38,629 nucleotides of DNA, from the NCBI GenBank assembly GCA_029959545.1, contig JASCPH010000030.1, forward strand, positions 1-38,629. Reading direction: 5' to 3'. The first letter of the stretch is position 1. Each line of letters opens with the position of its first letter. Shown piece by piece: positions 16,080 through 26,006 of the stretch. A program made the position numbers and the translations under genes. The notes below the pieces were generated by a model. It ran no database searches. It was not told where the DNA came from and saw only the letters and a list, made by a program, of their open reading frames with translations. Origin of the DNA: Microbacteriaceae bacterium PS02066. GTDB taxonomy: Bacteria > Actinomycetota > Actinomycetes > Actinomycetales > Microbacteriaceae.

Positions 16080-17746
16080 GCGAGAACGCCGCCACCCCGT
16101 TGCTCAGCATCCGCAACCTCCGCGTCGCCTTCGACACGCAGTCGGGCAGCCGTGAGGTGCTCCACGGCGTCAACCTCGACGTGTTCCCGGGCGAGACGGT
16201 CGCGATCGTGGGTGAGTCCGGCTCGGGCAAGTCCACCACGGCCTCCGCCGTCGTGAACCTGCTCCCCGGTACTGGTCATGTCACCCAGGGCAGCATCACG
16301 CTGGACGGGCGAGAGCTGACCGGCCTCAGCCGCTCCCAGATGGAGCGTCTGCGCGGTCGCGAGATCGGCTACGTGCCGCAGGACCCGATGTCCAACCTCA
16401 ACCCGGTGTGGTCGATCGGCTTCCAGGTCAAGGAAGCGATCCGTGCGAACGGCATCGCCACCGGCCGCAAGGAGGTCACCCAGCGGGCGATCGAGGTTCT
16501 CCAGCAGGCGGGACTCGCGGATGCGGCCAAGCGCCTGCACCAGTACCCGCACCAGTTCTCGGGCGGTATGCGTCAGCGTGCGCTGATCGGAATCGGCCTC
16601 GCGGCCGACCCGAAGCTGCTGATCGCCGACGAGCCGACCTCTGCACTGGACGTCACGGTCCAGCGCGTCATCCTCGACCACATGGCGAAGCTGACGCGGG
16701 AGAAGGGCACCTCGGTGCTGCTGATCACGCACGACCTGGGCCTCGCGGCGGAGCGCGCCGAGAAGATCATCGTCATGCAGAACGGCGAGATCGTCGAGTC
16801 GGGACCGAGCCGCGAGATCCTTCAGAACCCGCTGCACCCCTACACGCAGCGGCTGGTGGCGGCGGCTCCCTCGCTCGCGTCGCAGCGCATCCAGGCGAGC
16901 GCGGAGCGTCGGGGCATCGAGACGACCGAGGATATCGAGGGTCTGGCTCCCGCGATCCGCGTGACGGATCTGACCAAGGAGTACAAGATCCGTCAGGGCG
17001 GCTTCCGCAGTGAAGCCTTCCGTGCCGTCGACGGGGTCTCGTTCGAGATCCCGCGCGGCAAGACGCTCGCCCTCGTGGGCGAGTCCGGATCGGGAAAGTC
17101 CACGGTCGCGAAGATGGTGCTGAAGCTCGAAGACCCGACCGCGGGGTCCATCGAGATCGACGGCACCAACATCGCGAGCCTCTCCAACCGGCAGGCCTTT
17201 GCGCTTCGCCGCCGGATGCAGCCGGTGTTCCAGGATCCGTACGGCTCTCTCGACCCGCTGCGCAACATCGGCAACACGATCGCCGAGCCGATGGAGATCC
17301 ACAAGGTCGGCGACAGCGCCACCCGCCGCACGCGCGTCCGGGAGCTGCTCGATCAGGTCTCGCTCCCGCAGGAGCTGGCGACTCGCTACCCGAACGAGCT
17401 CTCCGGCGGTCAGCGTCAGCGCGTGGCCATCGCCCGTGCGCTCGCGCTCAAGCCCGACATCGTCGTGCTCGACGAGGCGGTGTCCGCGCTCGACGTGCTG
17501 GTGCAGGACCAGATCCTGCAGCTGCTCGCGGAGCTGCAATCCGAGCTCGAGCTGACCTACCTCTTCATCACGCACGACCTCGCGGTCGTGCGTGTGGCCG
17601 CCGACATGGTCGCGGTCATGGAGAAGGGGCGGATCGTCGAGCAGGGCACGGTCGACGAGATCTTCGCCAACCCTGCCGAGGAGTACACCCGGCGTCTCCT
17701 CGAGGCGATCCCCGGCGCCACGATCCCGCTCGGAGGCGGCAACTGA
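16076..17746 (+). CDS. Fused dual-ATPase subunit of the peptide ABC transporter (OppD-OppF)
   Basis: The 556-residue protein carries two complete ABC ATPase domains in one chain. Domain 1 (about 8-260) has Walker A GESGSGKST (46-54), signature SGGMRQRAL and Walker B LLIADEPTSALD. Domain 2 (about 285-550) repeats Walker A GESGSGKST, signature SGGQRQRVAIARAL and VVLDEAVSALD, where the usual DEP is DEA. Both domains have the C-terminal extension with NPLHPYTQRL or NPAEEYTRRL that marks oligopeptide/dipeptide transporter ATPases. The fusion is common in actinobacteria. It overlaps oppC by four bases and appears to overlap the next gene at 17743-17746. Confidence 0.94.
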   Translation: MSENAATPLLSIRNLRVAFDTQSGSREVLHGVNLDVFPGETVAIVGESGSGKSTTASAVVNLLPGTGHVTQGSITLDGRELTGLSRSQMERLRGREIGYVPQDPMSNLNPVWSIGFQVKEAIRANGIATGRKEVTQRAIEVLQQAGLADAAKRLHQYPHQFSGGMRQRALIGIGLAADPKLLIADEPTSALDVTVQRVILDHMAKLTREKGTSVLLITHDLGLAAERAEKIIVMQNGEIVESGPSREILQNPLHPYTQRLVAAAPSLASQRIQASAERRGIETTEDIEGLAPAIRVTDLTKEYKIRQGGFRSEAFRAVDGVSFEIPRGKTLALVGESGSGKSTVAKMVLKLEDPTAGSIEIDGTNIASLSNRQAFALRRRMQPVFQDPYGSLDPLRNIGNTIAEPMEIHKVGDSATRRTRVRELLDQVSLPQELATRYPNELSGGQRQRVAIARALALKPDIVVLDEAVSALDVLVQDQILQLLAELQSELELTYLFITHDLAVVRVAADMVAVMEKGRIVEQGTVDEIFANPAEEYTRRLLEAIPGATIPLGGGN

Positions 17747-18288
17747 ACCGCACCGTCTATCGGTCGACGTCGGCGACCGTCGGGATCATCATCTCGGCGG
17801 TCGCCGCCGCCTTCCTCCTCGGCGACGCACTGATCCGCGCCGGGATCGTCAGCGCGCTCCTGCTCGCGCCCTGGGTCCTGCTCGCGCTATGGGGCATCTA
17901 CGTGGGTCTGTTCGCGTCGAGCATCGTCAGCTCCGCCGACGGACTGCGCGTGCAGAACTTCCTGCGGATCACCCGGATCCCGTTCTCCGCTGTCGCCGAC
18001 ATCCGCATGCGCTATCAGCTCGTGATCGAGACCACCGAAGGGCGCACGATCACCTGCTACGGGGGACCGGTGTCCGCCCGCAGCGGCGCACGCCGTTCCT
18101 CGAGCGACGATCGTCCCGCAACCGGTTCGCGAGACGCCGAGCGCATCATCGACGATTGGCAATCGGCCCTCGAACCCACGGCGGTCCCCGCTCCCGTGCG
18201 GCGGATGTGGGACGTCCCGGCACTCGTCTCGTTCATCGCCCTCGTGGTCTGGGCGGGCATCGCCGTGGCGGTCGCGGGGGCCGGCTGA
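17743..18288 (+). CDS. Bacterial PH-domain (bPH6-like) membrane protein with predicted CTG start
   Basis: The frame encodes LNRTVYRSTSATVGIIIS and then two close membrane segments (about 12-30 and 38-62). A PH-like domain (about 63-140, including GLRVQNFLRITRIPFSAV and TCYGG) and a C-terminal membrane helix (about 160-178) follow. The protein has 181 residues if it begins at CTG 17743. No ATG, GTG or TTG occurs in frame until GTG 17902, which would delete both membrane helices. CTG 17743 overlaps the ATPase stop as CTGA and has GGAGG at 17732-17736 with a 6-nt spacer. The function is unknown; PH domains of this kind are thought to bind lipids or partner proteins. Confidence 0.75.
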   Translation: MNRTVYRSTSATVGIIISAVAAAFLLGDALIRAGIVSALLLAPWVLLALWGIYVGLFASSIVSSADGLRVQNFLRITRIPFSAVADIRMRYQLVIETTEGRTITCYGGPVSARSGARRSSSDDRPATGSRDAERIIDDWQSALEPTAVPAPVRRMWDVPALVSFIALVVWAGIAVAVAGAG

Positions 18289-18309
18289 CCGCGGTGCAGC
18301 CGCCTGCGG

Positions 18310-18315
18310 TAGACT
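18310..18315 (+). promoter_or_regulatory. Candidate -10 box for typA
   Basis: TAGACT lies 49 nt before the typA ATG and gives a leader of about 43 nt ending in a GCAAGGAAAC ribosome site. No clear -35 element is seen. Confidence 0.45.
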
Positions 18316-18364
18316 GAAGGGCCCGGAGTCCCGGGTCACCCTCCCTCACTGCAAGGAAACCTGT

Positions 18365-20278
<1,914 letters not shown>

Positions 20279-20285
20279 GCGTGAC

Positions 20286-20834
20286 CTAGCGGACCTCGGA
20301 GACGAGGACCGCGCTGGTGTCGCGGGTGAGCGCCTCGAAGATGTGAGGCGCATCCCCGCGATACCGCAGGTAGTCGCCCGGTGAGAGTTCGACGGGAGAG
20401 TCCGCCGGTCCTGCTGTGGCGCGTCCGGTGATCAGCACGACGTGCTCGATGGTCCCTGTGGCGTGCGGCAGTGACCGCCGCGGTTCTCCCGGCTCGGCGC
20501 GCAGGAGGTAGAGGTCGCTGCGCGAATGCGGCGATCCGGCGGCGAGCAGCAGTGCACTGTACGGGGAATCGGCCGCGCGGATTCCGTCGTCCGAACGCGC
20601 GCGGATGAGGCGCGGGGTGTCGTCGGGGTCTTCGACGAACACGGCGAACGGCACGCCGAGCGCGGTCGCGATCGCCCAGAGCGTCTCCACGCTGGGGTTG
20701 CCGGAGCCCGACTCGAGTTGTGAGATCGTGGCCTTCCCCACTCCCGCGCGGCGCGCGAGTTCGGAGATGCTCACGCCTGCGCGTTCCCGTTCGCGGCGGA
20801 GGGAGCGGGCGATGCGTGGACCTATGGTCTCCAT
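20286..20834 (-). CDS. XRE-family regulator with C-terminal cupin domain
   Basis: The 182-residue protein has a helix-turn-helix at about 8-62, with SISELARRAGVGKATISQLESG as two adjacent helices, and a cupin domain at about 105-180 (ATGTIEHVVLITG, ELSPGDYLRY). Such proteins sense small ligands and repress a neighbouring gene. It diverges from azlCD across a 64-bp gap with an inverted repeat, so control of branched-chain amino acid export is a reasonable inference. The start ATG at 20834 has a CATACT box ending exactly 6 nt upstream. Confidence 0.88.
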   Translation of the reverse strand: METIGPRIARSLRRERERAGVSISELARRAGVGKATISQLESGSGNPSVETLWAIATALGVPFAVFVEDPDDTPRLIRARSDDGIRAADSPYSALLLAAGSPHSRSDLYLLRAEPGEPRRSLPHATGTIEHVVLITGRATAGPADSPVELSPGDYLRYRGDAPHIFEALTRDTSAVLVSEVR

Positions 20835-20840
20835 GCGGTC

Positions 20841-20846
20841 AGTATG
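20841..20846 (-). promoter_or_regulatory. Candidate leaderless -10 box for the XRE-cupin regulator
   Basis: On the minus strand CATACT is followed by 6 nt and the ATG at 20834. The spacing equals that seen at several other genes in this window; the first base departs from TANNNT. Confidence 0.4.
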
Positions 20847-20856
20847 ACGCACGATT

Positions 20857-20872
20857 GTTCGGTTTGACGAAC
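20857..20872. promoter_or_regulatory. Inverted repeat, candidate operator between regulator and azlC
   Basis: GTTCG (20857-20861) and CGAAC (20868-20872) are separated by 6 bp in the short divergent gap between the XRE-cupin gene and azlC. The site is well placed to control both genes. Confidence 0.4.
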
Positions 20873-20898
20873 GTCTCTCCGCCGGACATCCTGGGGGA

Positions 20899-21597
20899 AT
20901 GGAAGAGGATCGCCCGCCCGAGGCCGGCCGTCGCGCGGTGCGGCAGGGGCTTGCGGTCGCTCTGGCGACCAGCGCGTACGGCATCTCCTTCGGCGCCCTC
21001 TCGGTCGCTGCGGGCCTGGATGTGTGGCAGACGTGCGTCCTGAGCCTGCTCATGTTCACGGGCGGTTCGCAGTTCGCCTTCGTCGGCGTGATCGCTGCCG
21101 GCGGGATCGCTGCAGCCCCCGCAGCGATCGCCTCAGCGGCGCTGCTCGGGGTGCGAAACGTCGCGTACGGCATGCGGTTGTCGCCGCAGTTCGACGGGAT
21201 CTGGCGCAAGATGGCCGCCGCAGGATTCACGATCGACGAGTCGACGGCCGTCTCGCTCGCCCAGACCGACACGCGCGCCAAAGCGCTCGGCTTCTGGGTC
21301 ACGGGTATCGGCATCTACATCGGCTGGAACATCTCGACGCTCGCGGGCGCGCTGCTGGGCGACGTCTTGGGCGACCCGCGCGCGTACGGACTGGATGCGG
21401 CCGCCGCTGCGGCCTTCCTCGCGCTGCTGTGGCCGCGGCTGGCGGGACGGCAGGCCATCGCTGTCGGCATCGCCGCAGCCGTGGTGGCGACGGTGCTCAC
21501 CCCCGCGCTCATGCCGGGTGTCCCCGTGCTGATCGCCGCGCTCGTGGCGATCGTGGTCGGATGGGCCGATCGTCCTGCTGCGAAGGCGGCATCATGA
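20899..21597 (+). CDS. azlC: Branched-chain amino acid exporter large subunit AzlC
   Basis: The 232-residue membrane protein has the AzlC hallmarks: GLAVALATSAYGISFGAL near the N-terminus, MFTGGSQFAFVG, RNVAYGMRLSP and GFWVTGIGIYIGWN. There are about six to seven membrane segments. With AzlD it forms a two-component exporter for branched-chain amino acids or their analogues. Its stop overlaps the azlD start (ATGA). It is divergent from the XRE-cupin regulator. Confidence 0.9.
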   Translation: MEEDRPPEAGRRAVRQGLAVALATSAYGISFGALSVAAGLDVWQTCVLSLLMFTGGSQFAFVGVIAAGGIAAAPAAIASAALLGVRNVAYGMRLSPQFDGIWRKMAAAGFTIDESTAVSLAQTDTRAKALGFWVTGIGIYIGWNISTLAGALLGDVLGDPRAYGLDAAAAAAFLALLWPRLAGRQAIAVGIAAAVVATVLTPALMPGVPVLIAALVAIVVGWADRPAAKAAS

Positions 21598-21908
21598 CGT
21601 TGTGGAACGCCGTCCTTCTCGCCGCCGTGATCTGCCTGGCCCTCAAAGCGGTGGGCTACGCCATCCCGACGCGCTTCGTCGAGGCGCCGAGGCCCGCGCG
21701 CATCGCCGACCTGCTCACCGTCGCGCTTCTGGGTGCGCTGGTCGCCGTGCAGGCGCTGGGCGCCGGGCAGGCGATCGTGGTCGATGCCCGCCTGCCCGCG
21801 CTCCTGGTCGCCGCGGGGCTCCTCGCGCTGCGTGCGCCGTTCCTCGTGGTGGTCGTCGCGGCTGCCGCCGTCGCGGCCCTGCTGCGTCTGGTGGGCTGGG
21901 CCGCCTGA
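21594..21908 (+). CDS. azlD: Branched-chain amino acid exporter small subunit AzlD
   Basis: The 104-residue hydrophobic protein has three to four membrane helices and an AzlD-like N-terminus (NAVLLAAVICLALKAVGY), followed by RIADLLTVALLGALVAVQAL. The ATG at 21594 overlaps the azlC stop, so expression is coupled, as expected for the two subunits of one exporter. Confidence 0.88.
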   Translation: MTLWNAVLLAAVICLALKAVGYAIPTRFVEAPRPARIADLLTVALLGALVAVQALGAGQAIVVDARLPALLVAAGLLALRAPFLVVVVAAAAVAALLRLVGWAA

Positions 21909-21930
21909 GACGACTCCCACCCGCGGCGAC

Positions 21931-21936
21931 TAGGAT
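21931..21936 (+). promoter_or_regulatory. -10 box, probably leaderless, of the small membrane protein gene
   Basis: TAGGAT ends exactly 6 nt before the GTG at 21943, so the mRNA would begin at the start codon. Confidence 0.5.
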
Positions 21937-21942
21937 CCCGGG

Positions 21943-22320
21943 GTGGGCTCGCTTGCATCTCGTATCGCCGCCTGGGTGATCGCTCTCGTCGTGGGGGTCG
22001 TCTACGGCGCCGCCGGATCCTTCGCTCATGCGGCCGTGATCGGACCTGTGCCGATCGGCCTCCTGCTCGGGGTGACCGGAGCCGGTGCGCTGCTGATCGC
22101 CGTGCGCCTGCTGACGGGGGACAGGTGGACGACCCTCGCGGCGGCGCTGGGCGTCATGATCGTCACGTATGTGTTCGCCCAGCCGTCCACAGGCGGGTCC
22201 GTGCTGTTCACCGTGGAGCACGAGACACTCGCGCTGATCTGGATGGGGGCCGCCCCGTTGATCGCCGCGATCGTCGTGGCGTGGCCGCGTGCGCCCCGAC
22301 GAGCAGCCGAGGCGAACTAG
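21943..22320 (+). CDS. Small integral membrane protein (DUF6113-like)
   Basis: The 125-residue protein is mostly four hydrophobic segments (about 7-27, 32-52, 61-77, 96-113) with little else. Proteins of this size and topology sit just upstream of fdxA and dapC in other actinobacteria, and the DUF6113 label is from that memory of context and topology, not a search. The GTG start is supported by a -10 box 6 nt upstream. Its TAG stop codon forms the first half of the fdxA -10 box. No function is known. Confidence 0.75.
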   Translation: MGSLASRIAAWVIALVVGVVYGAAGSFAHAAVIGPVPIGLLLGVTGAGALLIAVRLLTGDRWTTLAAALGVMIVTYVFAQPSTGGSVLFTVEHETLALIWMGAAPLIAAIVVAWPRAPRRAAEAN

Positions 22321-22323
22321 ACT
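22318..22323 (+). promoter_or_regulatory. -10 box, probably leaderless, of fdxA, overlapping the upstream stop codon
   Basis: TAGACT ends 6 nt before the GTG at 22330. Its first three bases are the TAG stop codon of the preceding gene. Confidence 0.5.
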
Positions 22324-22329
22324 GATTCC

Positions 22330-22650
22330 GTGACGTATGTGATCGCCCTTCCGTGCGTCGATGTCAAGGATCGCGCCTGCATCGACGAATGCCCCGTCGA
22401 CTGCATCTATGAGGGCGATCGTTCGCTCTACATCCACCCCGATGAGTGCGTGGACTGCGGAGCGTGCGAGCCGGCATGCCCCGTCGAGGCGATCTACTAC
22501 GAGGACGACCTTCCCGAAGAGTGGCAGGACTACTACAAGGCCAACGTCGAGTTCTTCGACGACATCGGCTCGCCCGGCGGCGCCGCCAAGGTCGGTGTGA
22601 TCCACAAGGACCACCCGGTCATCGCCGAGTTGCCGCCCCAGGGCGAGTGA
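22330..22650 (+). CDS. fdxA: Seven-iron ferredoxin ([3Fe-4S][4Fe-4S])
   Basis: This 106-residue electron carrier has cysteines at 9, 17, 21, 25, 40, 43, 46 and 50. The arrangement matches actinobacterial seven-iron ferredoxins: Cys9, Cys17 and Cys50 would hold the 3Fe cluster, and Cys21, Cys40, Cys43 and Cys46 the 4Fe cluster. The acidic tail follows DDLPEEW. It starts at GTG with a -10 box 6 nt upstream and lies 8 bp before dapC, a pairing conserved in actinobacteria. Redox partners are not identifiable here. Confidence 0.95.
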   Translation: MTYVIALPCVDVKDRACIDECPVDCIYEGDRSLYIHPDECVDCGACEPACPVEAIYYEDDLPEEWQDYYKANVEFFDDIGSPGGAAKVGVIHKDHPVIAELPPQGE

Positions 22651-22658
22651 TCGCCTAG

Positions 22659-23771
22659 ATGAGCGTCGCCGACCTCGCCGATTACCCCTGGGACGCCGTC
22701 GCACCGTACGCCGAGACCGCACGTCGACATCCTGACGGCATCGTGGATCTCTCGATCGGCTCTCCCGTGGACCGCACTCCTGCGGTGGTCGAAGCCGCCC
22801 TCGCGGCAGCGACCGACGCGCACGCCTACCCGCAGACCGTGGGCACGCCCCCGCTGCGCGAGGCGATCGTCGACTGGTACGCCAGACGCCGCGGTGTCGC
22901 GGGTCTGACGCCCTCTCATGTGCTGCCGACCGTCGGTTCGAAGGAGCTCGTCGCGCTGCTTCCGCTGCTGCTCGGGCTCGGCGCGGGCGACACCGTCGTG
23001 CATCCGGTTGCGGCGTACCCGACGTACGAGGTCGGCGCACGCCTGGTCGGTGCCACTGCGGTGGCCGCCGACGATCCCGCATCCTGGCCGGAGGGCACCA
23101 AGCTCGTCTGGATCAACTCTCCCGGCAACCCGGACGGTCGCGTGTGGAGCGTCGAGGAGCTGCGCCGCGCACGAGAGCGCGCCCGAGAGCTCGGGGCGGT
23201 CCTGGCATCCGATGAGTGCTACGCCGAACTGGGGTGGGATGCGCCCTGGGCCGATACCCCCGTGCCGTCGGTCCTGGATCCCGCCGTGGTCGCCGCCGAT
23301 CTGTCCGGTGTGCTGTCGGTCTACTCGCTGAGCAAGCAGTCCAACCTCGCGGGGTATCGTGCCGCCTTCCTCGCGGGCGATCCCGCGCTCGTGGCGAGAC
23401 TGCTGACTGCGCGCAAGCATCTGGGGCTCATGCTGCCGGCTCCCGTGCAGGCCGCGATGGTCGCCGCGCTCACCGACGACGCGCACGTCGCCGCCCAGAA
23501 GGCGCGCTACGGCGCCCGGCGCCAGGTGCTGAAGCCCGCCGTCGAGGCCGCCGGATTCCGCGTCGACCGCAGCGAGGCCGGTCTCTATCTCTGGGTGACA
23601 CGCGGCGAGGACGCGTGGGACAGCATGGCCGCCCTGGCCGAACTCGGCATTCTCGCGGGTCCCGGGCACTTCTACGGGCCGCACCACCCCCAGCACATCC
23701 GGCTGTCCCTCACGGCGTCGGACGAGCGGATCGCCGCGGCTGCGGGGCGCCTCACCATCCTCGGCTCGTAG
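22659..23771 (+). CDS. dapC: N-succinyldiaminopimelate aminotransferase
   Basis: This 370-residue fold-type I PLP aminotransferase is of the actinobacterial DapC group, converting N-succinyl-2-amino-6-ketopimelate to N-succinyl-diaminopimelate with glutamate. Features are the N-terminal DLSIGSPVDRTP, AYPTYEVGA, INSPGNPDGRV (the asparagine region that contacts PLP), SDECYAELGW and the PLP lysine Lys226 in YSLSKQSNLAGYR. It follows fdxA by 8 bp and is likely co-transcribed. dapD and dapE of the same pathway are about 3-4 kb downstream. Confidence 0.93.
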   Translation: MSVADLADYPWDAVAPYAETARRHPDGIVDLSIGSPVDRTPAVVEAALAAATDAHAYPQTVGTPPLREAIVDWYARRRGVAGLTPSHVLPTVGSKELVALLPLLLGLGAGDTVVHPVAAYPTYEVGARLVGATAVAADDPASWPEGTKLVWINSPGNPDGRVWSVEELRRARERARELGAVLASDECYAELGWDAPWADTPVPSVLDPAVVAADLSGVLSVYSLSKQSNLAGYRAAFLAGDPALVARLLTARKHLGLMLPAPVQAAMVAALTDDAHVAAQKARYGARRQVLKPAVEAAGFRVDRSEAGLYLWVTRGEDAWDSMAALAELGILAGPGHFYGPHHPQHIRLSLTASDERIAAAAGRLTILGS

Positions 23772-23817
23772 CTTTTCTCCTACGAATTTCTCGTTCCTTT
23801 GGCGCCAGTCACCGTAG

Positions 23818-23894
23818 GCCCCTGCCGCGGCTAGGCTGTAATCGCAGGGGCGCGCCGACACGTAGCGTGCCCGGGCAGGTCGCCACCGGCGACC
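23818..23894 (+). promoter_or_regulatory. gltA upstream region: -10 box inside an inverted repeat, plus a leader hairpin
   Basis: GCCCCTGC (23818-23825) and GCAGGGGC (23844-23851) form an 8-bp perfect inverted repeat. A TAGGCT box (23832-23837) lies within its 18-bp centre. A second perfect hairpin, GGTCGCC-ACC-GGCGACC, lies at 23878-23894. Transcription from the box would give a leader of about 95 nt. The repeat could be an operator overlapping the promoter. Confidence 0.4.
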
Positions 23895-23938
23895 GAGGAT
23901 CCCCACCTTTCGCCGACGATCCATCGCAAGGAGGCGCC

Positions 23939-25237
23939 GTGACCGAAGCCGGCTCGCAGCAGAAGACCGCACGTCTGACCGTCGCAGAGCACACCGCCCA
24001 GCTGCCTGTGCTGACGGGCACGGACGGTGCGCCCAGCATCGATGTGTCGTCGCTGACGCGTCAGACCGGGCACACGACCCTCGACTACGGGTTCGTGAAC
24101 ACCGCGGCGACGAAGTCCGCGGTGACCTTCATCGACGGCGACGAGGGGATCCTCCGCTACCGCGGGTATCCGATCGGGCAGCTCGCGAAGAACTCGACTT
24201 ACCTCGAGGTGGCCTGGCTGCTCATCTACGGCGAGCTGCCCAGTGCGAGCGAGCTCGAGGACTTCGACAACCGCATCCGGCGTCACACGCTGCTCCACGA
24301 GGATCTGAAGCGCTTCTTCTCCGCGCTGCCGCACACGGCGCATCCGATGTCGGTGCTGTCGGCGGCAACGGCGGCACTCTCGACGTACTACGAGAACCAG
24401 TCGGATCCTCACAATCCCGAGTTCGTCGAGCTGAACACGATCCGGATGCTCGCGAAGCTTCCCGTCATCGCGGCCTACGCGCACAAGAAGAGCGTCGGGC
24501 AGGCGTTCCTGTACCCCGACAACTCGCTCAGCTTCGTCGACAACTTCCTGAAGCTCAACTTCGGCGTGCTCAGCGAGCAGTACGAGATCAGCCCGGTCAT
24601 GTCGCGCGCGCTCGAACGCCTGCTGATCCTGCACGAGGATCACGAGCAGAACGCCTCGACGTCGACCGTGCGCCTCGTGGGCTCCACCGGGGCGAACATC
24701 TTCTCCTCGGTCTCGGCGGGCATCAACGCCCTGTCCGGGCCGCTGCACGGTGGTGCGAACGAGGCCGTGCTCGACATGCTGGGCCGCATCCGCGACTCCG
24801 GCGAGAGCGTGCAGCGCTTCGTCGAGCGGGTCAAGAACAAGGAAGACGGCGTGAAGCTCATGGGCTTCGGGCACCGCGTCTACAAGAACTACGACCCGCG
24901 CGCGAAGCTCGTCAAGGAGTCCGCCGACGAGGTGCTCGCCGAGCTCGGCGTCAGCGACCCGCTGCTGGATCTCGCCAAGGAGCTGGAGGAGATCGCGCTG
25001 CGCGACGACTACTTCATCTCCCGCCGGCTGTACCCCAACGTCGACTTCTACACCGGCGTCATCTACAAGGCGATGGGCTTTCCGACCCGCATGTTCACCG
25101 TGCTGTTCGCGATCGGCCGTCTTCCCGGGTGGCTCGCGCACTGGCGCGAGATGAACCAGGACCCGCAGACCAAGATCGGTCGCCCTCAGCAGCTGTACGT
25201 GGGCGCTCCCGAGCGCAACTACCCGGGCGTGAACTGA
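23939..25237 (+). CDS. gltA: Citrate synthase
   Basis: This 432-residue citrate synthase makes citrate from oxaloacetate and acetyl-CoA. It has the bacterial type II length and motifs: GFVNTAATKSAVTFIDG with a YRGYPIGQLA segment, SGPLHGGANEAV, and the catalytic His312 (GFGHRVYKN) and Asp369 (NVDFYTG). It ends with GRLPGWLAHW and an AP-ER-Y tail. The GTG start at 23939 is backed by AAGGAGG at 23928-23934. The frame is open far upstream across dapC, but that part is an out-of-frame shadow. It is followed by the dimethylargininase gene after 2 bp. Confidence 0.96.
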   Translation: MTEAGSQQKTARLTVAEHTAQLPVLTGTDGAPSIDVSSLTRQTGHTTLDYGFVNTAATKSAVTFIDGDEGILRYRGYPIGQLAKNSTYLEVAWLLIYGELPSASELEDFDNRIRRHTLLHEDLKRFFSALPHTAHPMSVLSAATAALSTYYENQSDPHNPEFVELNTIRMLAKLPVIAAYAHKKSVGQAFLYPDNSLSFVDNFLKLNFGVLSEQYEISPVMSRALERLLILHEDHEQNASTSTVRLVGSTGANIFSSVSAGINALSGPLHGGANEAVLDMLGRIRDSGESVQRFVERVKNKEDGVKLMGFGHRVYKNYDPRAKLVKESADEVLAELGVSDPLLDLAKELEEIALRDDYFISRRLYPNVDFYTGVIYKAMGFPTRMFTVLFAIGRLPGWLAHWREMNQDPQTKIGRPQQLYVGAPERNYPGVN

Positions 25238-25239
25238 CG

Positions 25240-26001
25240 ATGCCGCGGCTTCTCGTGCGGCCGCCGTCGTCGCGACTGGCCGAGGGCGAGCTCACCCACC
25301 TCGAGCGCGTGCCGGTGGATCCGACGCTCGCGCGAGAGCAGTGGGAGGCATACGTCGACGTGTTCCGCTCCCGCGGGTGGGAGATCCTGACCGTCGCCCA
25401 GGCAGATGAGCAGGCGGACGGGGTGTTCGTCGAGGATGCTGTGGTCGTCTTCGGCGATCTGGCCGTACTCTGCCGCGCCGGTGCGGAATCACGTCGGGGA
25501 GAGCGCCCCACGATCGAAGCCGCAACCGCCCGGACGGGGCTCGAGACCGCGCAGATCGTCGCCCCGGCGACACTCGACGGCGGCGACGTGCTCAAGATCG
25601 GCCGCACCGTCTACGTGGGGGTGTCGGCGCGAACGAACGAAGACGCCGTGGGGCAACTGCGCGCCCTGCTCGAACCGCGCGGCTGGGTGGTACAGGGTGT
25701 CCCCGTGACACGGGTGCTGCACCTGAAGTCCGCGGTGACCGCGCTTCCGGACGGGACCGTCATCGGATATCCGCCGCTGGTCGACGACCCCGAGGCTTTC
25801 CCGGCGTTCCTGCCGGTGCCCGAGGAGCATGGCACGGCCGTCGTCGTGCTCGACGAGAAAACCGTGCTCATGTCGGCGGACGCCCCGGCATCCGCCGCCC
25901 TCTTCCGGGAGAGGGGCCTGGAGGTCATCACGACCCCCGTGACGGAGTTCGAGAAGCTCGAGGGCTGCGTCACCTGTCTGTCGGTGCGGCTTCGCGACTG
26001 A
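25240..26001 (+). CDS. Dimethylargininase (DDAH) / amidinotransferase-superfamily hydrolase
   Basis: The 253-residue protein begins MPRLLVRPPSSRLAEGE and has FVEDAVVVFGDLAV, TLDGGDVLKIG, VYVGVSARTNEDA, the catalytic His161 in VLHLKSAVT and the nucleophile region EGCVTCLSV (Cys243 and Cys246). This is the pattern of DDAH enzymes, which hydrolyse methylated arginine to citrulline and methylamines. Arginine deiminase or a related guanidino hydrolase are alternatives. It lies 2 bp after gltA, probably co-transcribed, and converges on ppk2 with a 5-bp gap. The biological link with citrate synthase is unclear. Confidence 0.85.
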   Translation: MPRLLVRPPSSRLAEGELTHLERVPVDPTLAREQWEAYVDVFRSRGWEILTVAQADEQADGVFVEDAVVVFGDLAVLCRAGAESRRGERPTIEAATARTGLETAQIVAPATLDGGDVLKIGRTVYVGVSARTNEDAVGQLRALLEPRGWVVQGVPVTRVLHLKSAVTALPDGTVIGYPPLVDDPEAFPAFLPVPEEHGTAVVVLDEKTVLMSADAPASAALFRERGLEVITTPVTEFEKLEGCVTCLSVRLRD

Positions 26002-26006
26002 CGCCG

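Noticed and set aside
16076..17746. The double ATPase as a frameshift or assembly fusion of oppD and oppF
   Set aside because: Both domains are complete with intact motifs and a normal linker; this fusion is common in actinobacterial peptide transporters.
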